A stretch of DNA of 64,000 nucleotides from Sneathiella sp. (GTDB lineage Bacteria > Pseudomonadota > Alphaproteobacteria > Sneathiellales > Sneathiellaceae): positions 28,256-92,255 of the forward strand of contig PAKP01000087.1 of NCBI GenBank assembly GCA_002706985.1. Reading direction: 5' to 3'. The position numbers were made by a program, and so were the translations under genes. Positions 8,926-17,697 of the stretch are shown piece by piece. The notes under the pieces are model-generated. The model had not been told where the DNA came from. It ran no database searches and saw only the letters and a program-made list of their open reading frames with translations. Numbering within the stretch: the first letter of the stretch is position 1; every line of letters begins with the position of its first letter.

Positions 8926-9501
8926 CTATTTCTTGATCATCAGGACCCAGTTATCGCCCTCTCCGTTCCAGTCTTCTTTCACCATTGCTAGGCGGCGTTC
9001 GACGACATAACCTGTCCGCTCATATAGCCTCTGGGCATTCGGATTTCCGTCTGAAACAACGATGCTCATCGCACGTCCTCCGGCTTCTTTTTCTGCAGCC
9101 TCCAGCAAGCTGGAACCGATACCAAGATTTCGATACTCCGGATAGGCTGCCAGCACACTCACATATTGCGTGGAAGGTGCGCTGTCTTCCAGTTCCTGAA
9201 TGGGTACGAAGATGGGAGGCATTTCGTCATAATCTATTGGTTCAGGATCCTCTGGCAGGACATATGTCACCAGACATCCAGCCAGCTTCCCGTCAATCTC
9301 CGCAACGACAGTGTGGCGATAGGAGAAACTACCCTCCTCGCGTTCTGCGCGGCTTTTCCCGATTTCCCACGGATCTTGCCCCGGCGCTGCATTTTTCTGC
9401 CAGAAGTAATACGGGATACCTTCCCCTGCAAAATTCACCAGATGTGCGAGATGCTGGGCATCACTCTTTACTGCGGGCCTGAAAGTAACGTTTCTACTCA
9501 T
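8926..9501 (-). CDS. GNAT family N-acetyltransferase
   Basis: A 191-residue GCN5-related acyltransferase. The start at 9501 (MSRNVTFRPAVKSD) has AAGGA 7 nt upstream and begins at the usual first strand of the fold. The acetyl-CoA pyrophosphate loop is visible as EYRNLGIGSSLLEAAE, followed by SDGNPNAQRLYERTGY, typical of motif A/B. The substrate is unknown. It is divergently arranged with the alpha/beta hydrolase gene across about 260 bp. Confidence 0.88.
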   Translation of the reverse strand: MSRNVTFRPAVKSDAQHLAHLVNFAGEGIPYYFWQKNAAPGQDPWEIGKSRAEREEGSFSYRHTVVAEIDGKLAGCLVTYVLPEDPEPIDYDEMPPIFVPIQELEDSAPSTQYVSVLAAYPEYRNLGIGSSLLEAAEKEAGGRAMSIVVSDGNPNAQRLYERTGYVVERRLAMVKEDWNGEGDNWVLMIKK

Positions 9502-9764
9502 TTTATTATCCTTGCATGTTAAGTAATATATCCTGTCGCGCCGAACTGTGGGCGTCGTTTTCGGACTGCAATATGAAGGCGGCACATGCAGAAAAACAGC
9601 AGGTTTATGGTAGAGTTCATACGCTGTAAATTAGGTATATTTTTCAATATGTTATAAATTTCAAGTTTACGCTTGACTGAGTTAAGCTCAAGAAACAGTA
9701 CCTGTGGTAAAGTAACATTGCTCAATAGAACGCATCTCGTCCGGCCATAAAGGAAAGCAGAAAT

Positions 9765-10652
9765 ATGATTTTAAAAACAATCGAGGCAGGTGTCCTGAAC
9801 GTGGCATATTATGAATACGGGTCTGCCGACGGTTCGCCGGTTATCATGTGCCATGGATTTCCATATGATGTTCATGCGTACACCTCCTCGTCAACTATTC
9901 TCGCTGCGAACGGAATGAAGGTCATTGTCCCCTTCTTACGGGGCTATGGCGACACCCGTTTCCTTTCAACAGAAACTCCAAGGTCGGGAGAACAGGCCGC
10001 CCTCGCATATGATCTGATCTCTCTTATGGATGCCCTGAAAATAGAGAGAGCGCTTCTGGCCGGTTATGACTGGGGCGGCCGCGCCGCCTGTATTGTCTCC
10101 GCCCTCTGGTCGGAGAGAGTCACCGCCTTGGTAACCGGGAACTCATACAATATACAGAATATCTCAAAAGCGATGGAACCGGCAGCGCCCGCTGTTGAGG
10201 CCTCCCTGTGGTATCAGTATTTTTTCCACTCGGAGCGCGGACGGCGAGGCCTGGAAGAAAACAGGGCCGGGTTTGCCTATCAACTCTGGAAGATGTGGTC
10301 GCCAACCTGGGATTTCGATGCGGCAAGGTTCGATAGAACAGCTAAGGCTTTTGATAATCCGGATTTTGTGGAAGTCGTCATCCACTCCTACCGGCATCGC
10401 TACGGATTGGTTCCCGGCGATCCGGCTATGGCGCATATCGAAAACCAGCTTGCCGCACAACCGCCAATAAAAGTTCCGACCATATCGATTGATGGCGCCG
10501 TCGATGGTGTGAATGGCGGCACGGCCCATCATGCAAAGAAATTTACGGGGCCGCATCAACATCGCGTTTTTGAAAATGCCGGTCACAATCTTCCACAAGA
10601 GAGCCCCGATGGATGGACAACCGCTATAATGGATGCATCCAGAATGGCTTAA
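9765..10652 (+). CDS. Alpha/beta hydrolase (epoxide hydrolase / haloalkane dehalogenase-like)
   Basis: A 295-residue alpha/beta-fold hydrolase. The oxyanion HG motif is CHGFPYDVHAY (about residues 29-39) and the nucleophile elbow is GYDWGGRAA, with Asp rather than Ser as nucleophile; the catalytic His is in FENAGHNLPQE near the end. An Asp nucleophile followed by Trp is typical of soluble epoxide hydrolases and dehalogenases. The substrate cannot be told. It converges with glpU, 19 bp between stops. Confidence 0.85.
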   Translation: MILKTIEAGVLNVAYYEYGSADGSPVIMCHGFPYDVHAYTSSSTILAANGMKVIVPFLRGYGDTRFLSTETPRSGEQAALAYDLISLMDALKIERALLAGYDWGGRAACIVSALWSERVTALVTGNSYNIQNISKAMEPAAPAVEASLWYQYFFHSERGRRGLEENRAGFAYQLWKMWSPTWDFDAARFDRTAKAFDNPDFVEVVIHSYRHRYGLVPGDPAMAHIENQLAAQPPIKVPTISIDGAVDGVNGGTAHHAKKFTGPHQHRVFENAGHNLPQESPDGWTTAIMDASRMA

Positions 10653-10671
10653 CCGAAACGCCCGTCAAGCC

Positions 10672-10953
10672 CTATACATACCGAAAGACAAAAAGCGTCC
10701 ATAAGACCACGATCACCAGTGGCCAGTATAACGTAGAGTTCACAAGCCCCAGCCAGGCCAGGAAAATAAAGGCTGACCCGAGCAACGAGATAAACAGCCG
10801 ATCCCCGCGGGTTGTGTCAATCATGAACACGCCCCGGCGCGGGTCTCCGCCCGGACGGAAATATTCCCATACCCCCAATGTGGCAATGCAAAGACCGATG
10901 AAGATGAAAAAGGCTGCCGTCGGCCAGGTCCAGGCCATCCATGAAAGTCCCAT
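10672..10953 (-). CDS. glpU: GlpU-like small integral membrane protein (DUF2160)
   Basis: A 93-residue membrane protein with two or three hydrophobic helices (WPTAAFFIFIGLCIATLGV, ISLLGSAFIFLAWLGL, WPLVIVVLWTLFVF) and the DUF2160 core RPGGDPRRGVFMIDTTRGDR. This family occurs with the GlpSTPQV glycerol ABC transporter of rhizobia, where the gene is glpU and its role is unclear. Shine-Dalgarno GAGGAG is strong. It is the last gene of the operon, 11 nt after glpQ. Confidence 0.88.
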   Translation of the reverse strand: MGLSWMAWTWPTAAFFIFIGLCIATLGVWEYFRPGGDPRRGVFMIDTTRGDRLFISLLGSAFIFLAWLGLVNSTLYWPLVIVVLWTLFVFRYV

Positions 10954-10964
10954 ATCAATCTCCT

Positions 10965-11765
10965 CTATACGCGTCCAAGGGCGAACCCCTTGGCGATGTA
11001 GTTCCGCACAAAATAAATAACGATTGCGCCCGGAATAATGGTTAGCGCCCCTGCGGCCGCCAACAGGCCAAGCTCATAGCCGGAAGTTGACGCCGTTCGT
11101 GTCATGGTCGCCGCAATCGGTTTTGCGGCTACCGCCGTCAATGTCTTACCAAGCAATAGTTCCACCCAAGAGAACATGAAGCAGAAAAACGCGGCGACGC
11201 CGATACCTGCCGCTATCGTCGGAATGAAAATTTTCATGAAAAACTTCGGGAAGGAATATCCGTCTACATAGGCAGTTTCATCAAGCTGTTTCGGAACACC
11301 GGACATGAACCCCTCCAATATCCAGACGGCGAGCGGTATGTTGAAAAGCGTATGCGCTAGTGCGACAGCAAGATGCGTATCGAAAAGTCCGATTGCCGAG
11401 TAAAGCTGAAAAAACGGCAAGGCAAAAACCGCCGCCGGCGCCATGCGATTGGTCAACAGCCAGAAGAATAAATGCTTGTCCCCCAGAAACCGGTATCGAG
11501 AAAAGGCATAGGCCGCTGGCAAAGCAAATGCGACCGAAATAACAGTGTTCAACGATACATAGATCAGCGAATTTATATATCCCATATACCAGGTGGAATC
11601 GGTGAATATCTTCTTATAGTTCTCCAGAGTGAATTCCTGAGGCACCAATGTAAAGGATCCCAGAATCTCGTTGGTTGTCTTAAATGACATGCTCACAAGC
11701 CAGTATATCGGCAGCATCAGGAACAATATATAAATCGTCGGCACAAGCCAGCTGAGACGTTTCAT
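10965..11765 (-). CDS. glpQ: Glycerol ABC transporter permease GlpQ
   Basis: An inner-membrane permease of the MalG/CUT1 type with six predicted helices. The EAA loop is ETAYVDGYSFPKFFMKIFIP, followed by the conserved end YFVRNYIAKGFALGRV. ATG at 11765 shares its A with the TGA of glpP (TGATG), implying translational coupling; a GTG one codon upstream is possible. It should form the membrane channel with GlpP. Confidence 0.9.
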   Translation of the reverse strand: MKRLSWLVPTIYILFLMLPIYWLVSMSFKTTNEILGSFTLVPQEFTLENYKKIFTDSTWYMGYINSLIYVSLNTVISVAFALPAAYAFSRYRFLGDKHLFFWLLTNRMAPAAVFALPFFQLYSAIGLFDTHLAVALAHTLFNIPLAVWILEGFMSGVPKQLDETAYVDGYSFPKFFMKIFIPTIAAGIGVAAFFCFMFSWVELLLGKTLTAVAAKPIAATMTRTASTSGYELGLLAAAGALTIIPGAIVIYFVRNYIAKGFALGRV

Positions 11766-12628
11766 CACTGATCCTCATTTCGCATCATAAGGGTATAAAA
11801 AATCCAGCTCAGCAGCAGGATAATCAGGAAATAGATCAACGACATTGCTGCCGCCGGACCCAAATCAAACTGCCCGAGCGCTATCTTCACCAGATCAATC
11901 GACAGCAATGTCGTAGAATTGCCGGGCCCGCCACCCGTCAGCACAAAGGGTTCCGTATAGATATTGAAACTGTCCATGAAGCGCAGCAGGATGGCGATCG
12001 TCAGTACCCGCTTCATTTTCGGAAGCTGGATAAAGCGGAATATTGCCCAGGAACTTGCCCCATCTATTTTGGCCGCCTGATAATAGGCATCTGGGATGGA
12101 GACCAAACCTGCATAGGCCAGCAAGACAACGAGTGACGTCCAGTGCCAGACATCCATTGCAATAAGCGTCACCCACGCGGCAACAGGCTGCCGGGTAAAG
12201 TTATAGTCGATACCCAAAGCGTTCAGCGTATTTCCAAGAAGCCCTATTTCCGGCAAGGCGAATATGTTCCACATCGCCCCAACGACATTCCATGGAATTA
12301 ATAAAGGCATTGCCATAAGAACAAGACAAACCGACACCCATACACCTTTGCGGGGCATCGCCAGCGCGATAGCAACACCGAGCGGAATTTCGATGAGCAG
12401 AATGCTGAATGTGAAGAACAGCTGTCGTCCGAGTGAAGAGTGGAATCTCTCCGAGCGCAGTACCTCTTCGAACCACAAGACCCCTGCCCAGAAGAAATTA
12501 TTATCGCCGAAAGTCTCCTGAACCGAATAATTGACCACCGTCATCAGCGGAATCAGAGCATTAAACGCCACCAGCAGCAAAACCGGTAGAACCAGAAACC
12601 ATGCCTTTTGATTAACTGTCTTGTTCAT
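11765..12628 (-). CDS. glpP: Glycerol ABC transporter permease GlpP
   Basis: A 287-residue permease of the MalF/CUT1 type. It has six hydrophobic helices and an EAA loop (YQAAKIDGASSWAIFRFIQLP), the coupling-helix site for the ATPases. Its ATG overlaps the glpT stop by 4 nt (ATGA, 12625-12628). It pairs with GlpQ in the glycerol importer. Confidence 0.9.
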   Translation of the reverse strand: MNKTVNQKAWFLVLPVLLLVAFNALIPLMTVVNYSVQETFGDNNFFWAGVLWFEEVLRSERFHSSLGRQLFFTFSILLIEIPLGVAIALAMPRKGVWVSVCLVLMAMPLLIPWNVVGAMWNIFALPEIGLLGNTLNALGIDYNFTRQPVAAWVTLIAMDVWHWTSLVVLLAYAGLVSIPDAYYQAAKIDGASSWAIFRFIQLPKMKRVLTIAILLRFMDSFNIYTEPFVLTGGGPGNSTTLLSIDLVKIALGQFDLGPAAAMSLIYFLIILLLSWIFYTLMMRNEDQ

Positions 12629-13701
12629 TGCGCCCCCTCCGACCCGGAAAGCCAGCCATCGACATATATCCGCGTATTCGCTGGATCGAAGTTCAGCTTT
12701 ACATTGTCGGCCGGTATTTCCGCCCCTTCATCGATCAGCAGCTTGAGACTCTGTCCCATGCATTCTGCTTCCACTATATTAAACCTGCCCGTATCGCTGA
12801 CGCGCATAATCCGTGCTGGTAACCCATCATCGGAAAAAGAGATGAATTCTGGCCTGATGCCGATTTCCGCGCGACTGACATTTTCACCAGCTATATTCGC
12901 CGTCGCGATTTTCTCTCCGCCGACATACGCCTGCCCCGAATGAACATCACAGGGGAAAATATTCATGCCGGGCGATCCAATGAAATGGCCGACAAAGGTA
13001 TGCTGAGGTTTTTCGAACAAGTCGACAGGCGTGCCGGTTTGAACGACCTTGCCCATGTTCATGACCACGACTTTGTCCGCGAAGGTCAATGCTTCGGTTT
13101 GATCATGCGTTACATAAATCATGGTGCGTTTGACCCGGTGGTGAAGCTCTTTCAGCTTCGATCGAAGCTGGAACTTCAAATGCGGATCAATCACGGTTAG
13201 AGGTTCATCGAACAGGATGGCGTTAACATCGGTGCGCACCATACCGCGCCCTAGGGAAATCTTCTGCTTACCATCCGCCGTCAGTTTTGATGCCCGCCGC
13301 TTCAGCATTTGCGTCAGATCCGTCATTTCCGCAACTTCCCGGACCCGCGCGTCAACGGTTTTCTCATCAACGCCGCGATTGCGAAGCGGAAAGGCCAGAT
13401 TATCGTATACGGTCATGGTGTCGTATATCACCGGAAACTGGAAAACCTGCGCGATATGACGTTTATTAGGCGGCAGATGACTGACATCGGTTTCGTCAAA
13501 AAGAATCTTGCCATGACTGGGGACGAGCAGCCCGGAAATGATATTCAGCAGGGTTGTCTTTCCGCATCCGGAAGGGCCCAGCAACGCATATGCACCACCG
13601 TCTTCCCATTCAAGATCAAGCTGTTTCAATGCCCAGTCGTCATCCGAGCTGGGCTGCGCGAGGTAGCTGTGTCGCATATTCGATAACGTAATCTTTGCCA
13701 T
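12625..13701 (-). CDS. glpT: Glycerol ABC transporter ATP-binding protein GlpT (degenerate signature)
   Basis: A 358-residue CUT1-type ATPase. ATG at 13701 is chosen over upstream in-frame codons because GGGAG lies 7 nt upstream. Walker A is GPSGCGKTT and Walker B region AILFDEPLTVIDPH; the C-terminal part is a TOBE/OB regulatory domain. The ABC signature is not LSGGQ but LTADGKQKISLGR, so this subunit contributes a poor signature to one of the two composite ATP sites. Its partner GlpS has a normal signature, which points to an asymmetric heterodimer. It starts 11 nt after glpS ends. Confidence 0.9.
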   Translation of the reverse strand: MAKITLSNMRHSYLAQPSSDDDWALKQLDLEWEDGGAYALLGPSGCGKTTLLNIISGLLVPSHGKILFDETDVSHLPPNKRHIAQVFQFPVIYDTMTVYDNLAFPLRNRGVDEKTVDARVREVAEMTDLTQMLKRRASKLTADGKQKISLGRGMVRTDVNAILFDEPLTVIDPHLKFQLRSKLKELHHRVKRTMIYVTHDQTEALTFADKVVVMNMGKVVQTGTPVDLFEKPQHTFVGHFIGSPGMNIFPCDVHSGQAYVGGEKIATANIAGENVSRAEIGIRPEFISFSDDGLPARIMRVSDTGRFNIVEAECMGQSLKLLIDEGAEIPADNVKLNFDPANTRIYVDGWLSGSEGAQ

Positions 13702-13712
13702 TAATATGCTCC

Positions 13713-14789
13713 CTACATCCCTGCCGAGATAAGCCGACCATCGGCTCCGAAGTAAAAGCAATTGGCGACATCAACATAAAATGTCGTCACCTCTCCTCCG
13801 TCAAAGGCGTGTACGCCGTGCGACAGGGAAACCCATGAATCATCTTCAAATGCCGTAAAATGGATCATGCTCTCAGATCCGCTCAGCTCCGCAACCTGAA
13901 CCTTGCCGTCTATCGGCACCAGCTGTTTCTCCTTTTGCATTGGATACACGTGATGCGGACGGACACCGATTGTGTATTCCCCGTCGGCCATCGTTTGATA
14001 GCTCGCATCCACCGGCCAACTGGCAGTATCCGATAGCCTGAAAATATCGCCGGATTTGACCACCTTGGCCACGTTTAACGGAGGTTCCGAAAACACCTGT
14101 GCACTCGTCAAATTGAGCGGCTTCCTATACAACTCCGCCGTTGGCCCGAACTGGGCGACAGCACCTTCAAACATGGCGGCGCATTTTCCGCCGAACAACA
14201 GGGCCTCGGAGGGTTCGGTTGTAGCATAGACAACAACACAGTCCCTTTCGGCAAAGAGGCGGGGAAGTTCATCACGCAACTCCTCACGCAACTTGAAATC
14301 CAGGTTCGCCAACGGCTCATCGAACAGGATCAAACTGGAATCCTTTACCAATGCCCGTGCCATCGCAACGCGCTGCTGCTGACCGCCCGAAAGCTCCGAC
14401 GGCCGACGCTCCAGCATTGAGGATATTCTCAGTATTTCAGCGATTTCTCCGACGCGGCTGCGTGTCTCCTTGTCTGGCAGCTTTGCAACCCTTAAGGGAG
14501 ACGCAATATTTTCAAAAACTGTCATATTCGGATAGTTGATGAACTGCTGATATACCATCGAAACATTACGCTTTTGTACTGGCATTTCCGTAACATCTTG
14601 CCCGTTGAACCAGACCTGGCCAGACGTCGGCCTGTCCAGTCCGGCCATGAGCTGCATAAGCGATGTCTTTCCCGATAAAGTTGTACCCAAAAGGATATTA
14701 AATTCACCGGCTTCGAGCACCATATCTGTTGGAAAAATATGAGTTTCCCCGGCGACGGATTTACTTACCTGTTTCAGTTCAAGGGCCAT
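13713..14789 (-). CDS. glpS: Glycerol ABC transporter ATP-binding protein GlpS
   Basis: A 358-residue CUT1-type ATPase with Walker A GTTLSGKTS, signature LSGGQQQRVAMARAL and Walker B LILFDEPLANLDFKLREE, then a C-terminal TOBE domain. ATG at 14789 (MALELKQVSKS) has an AGG 7 nt upstream; an in-frame GTG at 14807 is less likely. It is the first gene after the glpV-glpS intergenic hairpin. Confidence 0.9.
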   Translation of the reverse strand: MALELKQVSKSVAGETHIFPTDMVLEAGEFNILLGTTLSGKTSLMQLMAGLDRPTSGQVWFNGQDVTEMPVQKRNVSMVYQQFINYPNMTVFENIASPLRVAKLPDKETRSRVGEIAEILRISSMLERRPSELSGGQQQRVAMARALVKDSSLILFDEPLANLDFKLREELRDELPRLFAERDCVVVYATTEPSEALLFGGKCAAMFEGAVAQFGPTAELYRKPLNLTSAQVFSEPPLNVAKVVKSGDIFRLSDTASWPVDASYQTMADGEYTIGVRPHHVYPMQKEKQLVPIDGKVQVAELSGSESMIHFTAFEDDSWVSLSHGVHAFDGGEVTTFYVDVANCFYFGADGRLISAGM

Positions 14790-14830
14790 TAATTTGCCTA
14801 CCCGCACAATAACTGGCTGAGAAATAGTTT

Positions 14831-14875
14831 AACGAAAAATCAGATGATCCGGGGCGCACTCCGCCCCGGATCATC
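14831..14875 (-). terminator. Strong hairpin with U-tract between glpV and glpS (attenuator)
   Basis: A perfect 14-bp stem (14843-14856 with 14862-14875, loop CACTC) is followed on the minus strand by TGATTTTTCG. It has the form of an intrinsic terminator, but it sits inside the operon just after the binding-protein gene. Such leaky terminators let the soluble binding protein be made in excess over the membrane components. The hairpin is seen; partial read-through is inferred. Confidence 0.82.
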
Positions 14876-14898
14876 ATCCGCAAGGCTAAATAGACAGC

Positions 14899-16635
14899 TT
14901 ATTGAGCCCAGCGCTTAACCAGTTCGTCGTAATTAACGGTCTCACCTTGCGGCTTTTCGTTTTCAAGCTTTGCTTTCGCACCGCCCTTTCCAAGCCAGTC
15001 TGCCGGATCTTTTTCCGGATTCAGACGGGGACCGCACCCACCATAGGTGTTGTTGGCTTCGTCCGCTTTCTGCATGCGAGACATTACCTGATCCATCTCG
15101 CCCGCAAGGCGGTCCATTGCCTCCTGAGGTGTAAAGGCACCGGAATTCACGTCACCAATATTCTGCCACCAGAGCTGGGCCAGTTTTGGGTAGTCCGGTA
15201 CATTCACGCCTGTCGGAGTCCAGTTCACACGGTCCGGTGAACGATAGAATTCAACAAGACCGCCGAGATTGGGAGACCGCTCCGTGAAGCTTTCGTGATT
15301 CACGGTTGTATCGCGAATGAAAGTCAGACCAACATGGCTTTTCTTCACATCAACCGTTTTGGACGTGACAAACTGAGCATACAGCCATGCCGCTTTACGC
15401 CGGTCTACCGGGGTAGACTTGAACAGGGTCCAGGAACCGGTATCCTGATAACCCAGCTTCTGCCCCTCTTCCCAGTAGGGTCCGTGTGGAGACGGCGCCA
15501 TACGCCATAGCGGCTTACCTTCATCGTCAACAGTGTTGTTGCCATCCGATTTCGGTGCAACCATAGACGCCGTAAAAGCGGTATACCAGAAAATCTGCTG
15601 GGCAACATTACCTTGGCTCAGAGCTGGCAGTGATTGGTAAAAGTCATAGTCCGCCGCACCGGGAGGTGCATACTGACGCAGCCATTCATCCCATTTGCGA
15701 ATTGCATAAACTGCGGCTGGACCGTTGGTTCCGCCCCCCCGGGTAACGGAGGCTCCGACAGGATTACAGGATCCGTCTTCCATGCGGATACCCCACTCAT
15801 CAATCGGACGTCCATTCGGAAGACCTTTCGAGCCGGCACCCGCCATAGACAGCCAGGCATCGGTCATACGCCAGCCAAGGTCAGGCGCGCGTTTACCATA
15901 GTCCATATGACCATATACCTGAACGCCATCAATTTCCTTGACGTCATTGGAGAAAAATTCCGCGATATCTTCATAGGCCGACCAGTTCACAGGCACACCT
16001 AGATCATATCCATACTTTTCCTTGAAGCGGCGCTGAAAATCCTCACGATCGAACCAGTCCTTGCGGAACCAGTACAGATTCGCAAACTGCTGATCTGGAA
16101 GCTGATACAGCTTTCCATCGGGACCGGTAGTGAAAGAGCGACCAATAAAATCATCGAGATCGAGCCCGGGATTAGTTACATCCTTACCCTCGCCCGCCAT
16201 CCAGTCGCTCAGATTGACGGCCAGTTGCAGTCGAGAATGAGTGCCGATCAGATCGGAGTCATTGATGTAAGCGTCATAAAGGTTTCGGTTGGTCTGCATT
16301 TGGGTCTGCACTGCCTGAACCACTTCACCTTCACCCAGCAACTGGTGATTGACCTTAATTCCCGTGATTTCCTCGAATGCCTTGGCAAGTGTTTTGGATT
16401 CATATTCATGAGTCGGAATAGTCTCCGACAACACGTTTATTTCCATACCGGCCAGAGGCTTGGCCGCCTCGATAAACCAGTTCATTTCCGCCAATTGCTC
16501 TTCTTGCGTCAGCGAAGACGGCTGAAATTCATTCGCGATCCATTCCCGTGCTTCAGCTTCACCCGCCTGGACGGGACTGGTCGCAGCAAGGCCCAGCGCC
16601 AACGCGGCGGCTGAAGCCAATAATAACTTCTTCAT
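14899..16635 (-). CDS. glpV: Glycerol ABC transporter substrate-binding protein GlpV
   Basis: A 578-residue periplasmic binding protein, larger than a typical MalE-type protein, as is usual for GlpV. A Sec signal peptide (MKKLLLASAAALALGLA... cleaved after VQA-GEA) starts it. The mature part has the lobe signature of CUT1 binding proteins. In Rhizobium leguminosarum the glpSTPQUV system imports glycerol; the family match and the exact GlpU neighbour support the same substrate here. No glpK or glpD is in the window. Shine-Dalgarno GGGAGGAA is strong. Several CGAAA motifs lie upstream. Confidence 0.88.
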   Translation of the reverse strand: MKKLLLASAAALALGLAATSPVQAGEAEAREWIANEFQPSSLTQEEQLAEMNWFIEAAKPLAGMEINVLSETIPTHEYESKTLAKAFEEITGIKVNHQLLGEGEVVQAVQTQMQTNRNLYDAYINDSDLIGTHSRLQLAVNLSDWMAGEGKDVTNPGLDLDDFIGRSFTTGPDGKLYQLPDQQFANLYWFRKDWFDREDFQRRFKEKYGYDLGVPVNWSAYEDIAEFFSNDVKEIDGVQVYGHMDYGKRAPDLGWRMTDAWLSMAGAGSKGLPNGRPIDEWGIRMEDGSCNPVGASVTRGGGTNGPAAVYAIRKWDEWLRQYAPPGAADYDFYQSLPALSQGNVAQQIFWYTAFTASMVAPKSDGNNTVDDEGKPLWRMAPSPHGPYWEEGQKLGYQDTGSWTLFKSTPVDRRKAAWLYAQFVTSKTVDVKKSHVGLTFIRDTTVNHESFTERSPNLGGLVEFYRSPDRVNWTPTGVNVPDYPKLAQLWWQNIGDVNSGAFTPQEAMDRLAGEMDQVMSRMQKADEANNTYGGCGPRLNPEKDPADWLGKGGAKAKLENEKPQGETVNYDELVKRWAQ

Positions 16636-16694
16636 TTAGTATTCCTCCCTTTACATAGCCGAGCGGTCTGAGTCAGTCCGCTTCTATTTGCATG

Positions 16695-16806
16695 CGAAAA
16701 CACTAAAATACGAAACTAAACGAAAGTCAATGCCCTTGCTTTTCCCTAAAAAAAAATAAAAAACGCAAATTTACGAAAACATATGAAAATAATAGTCTTT
16801 TCGAAA
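16695..16806 (-). promoter_or_regulatory. glpV upstream region with five CGAAA motifs
   Basis: The 343-bp gap between the XRE gene and glpV (16636-16978) has no gene. Within it CGAAA(A) occurs at 16695, 16711, 16721, 16774 and 16802 on the plus strand, and 16799-16806 contains TTTCGAAA-like symmetry. Repeated CGAAA/TTTCG half-sites resemble operators of DeoR-type glycerol repressors (GlpR). No such repressor is encoded in the window, so regulator identity is inference. Confidence 0.35.
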
Positions 16807-16978
16807 CGGTCCGGAAATTAACCCTATTTGCAGCGCAGCTCCATTGACGTTCTTCCATCATTTGAAGTACAAATAACACTATATACATGATTATATATAA
16901 ATATATTAATCTTTAAAATTGCTGTACTTCGTCACCAACTTCATCAGAAGTCAATACCGGTTCATCAATGTCGGCTGA

Positions 16979-17578
16979 TTACATTTTTGTACAAACACAA
17001 AGTATACGGGCATCCGTCTCTCCGGCAGAAGCATATAGATGCCCCCGTCGGCTATCGAAATAGATACTCTCTCCGGTTTCCAGAACAACTGGATCTTTTC
17101 CCTCGAGCTGAACGACAACTCTCCCCTTCAGGACAAAGAAGAATTCCTCCCCTTCGTGGCTGACCAGCCGATCAAACCGCATTTTCTCAAACGGCTTGAG
17201 AGTGCCCAGCATCGGGATCATGCTTTTTCCCCGCAAATGCGGAAACAGCATCTCATAAGTATAGTTCTCCGTCTGGTGAAAACTATGCTCGCCTATGCGC
17301 GCAAGAGAGAATTCACCGGGAAGAAACTGCTCCCCTTTCGCCATAAAAAGCTCGGATACGTCGACACCCAGCCCATCTGCAAGGCGGCTGAACCGATCAT
17401 AAGTTGGCGCCATGAGGTTCCGCTCGATTTTTGAGACAGTAGAAATGGCGAGACCGGACCGTGTTGCCACATCCTTGATCGTCAAACCCTTTTTCCGGCG
17501 GATTTCCCGGACCCGTTCGGCGACCTGCGCCCGACCGTTTCCATCCTCGGATATTTTTGCCGCCTCTAAACCGCTCAT
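16979..17578 (-). CDS. XRE-family regulator with C-terminal cupin domain
   Basis: A 199-residue transcription factor. Residues about 18-75 are a helix-turn-helix of the Cro/C1 type (VREIRRKKGLTIKDVATRSG, LAISTVSKIERN). Residues about 110-195 are a cupin ligand-sensing domain (VSHEGEEFFFVLKGRVVVQ, LETGESIYFDSRRGHLY). This architecture regulates adjacent amine, amino acid or sugar catabolism. It is divergent from the DAO-tctCBA operon, and paired sites in the 119-bp space between them make local control likely. Confidence 0.9.
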   Translation of the reverse strand: MSGLEAAKISEDGNGRAQVAERVREIRRKKGLTIKDVATRSGLAISTVSKIERNLMAPTYDRFSRLADGLGVDVSELFMAKGEQFLPGEFSLARIGEHSFHQTENYTYEMLFPHLRGKSMIPMLGTLKPFEKMRFDRLVSHEGEEFFFVLKGRVVVQLEGKDPVVLETGESIYFDSRRGHLYASAGETDARILCVCTKM

Positions 17579-17615
17579 GCTCTGAAGATAGAGAAATCAG
17601 GAACGCAAGTCCATA

Positions 17616-17650
17616 TTTTCTAATCGGAAAAATAATTTTCCTATCGGAAA
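17616..17650. promoter_or_regulatory. Paired 15-bp operator-like sites between XRE regulator and DAO gene
   Basis: TTTTCTAATCGGAAA (17616-17630) and TTTTCCTATCGGAAA (17636-17650) differ at only two positions and start exactly 20 bp apart, close to two helical turns. Each has dyad symmetry (TTTCC-N4-GGAAA in the second). A weaker third palindrome, TTTTCT-N9-AGAAAA, spans 17665-17685. Their place in the divergent promoter region makes them the probable binding sites of the XRE-cupin protein. Confidence 0.65.
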
Positions 17651-17697
17651 TTTGTGTGCTAGCCTTTTCTAAAATTTACAGAAAATACAGGTACAGA

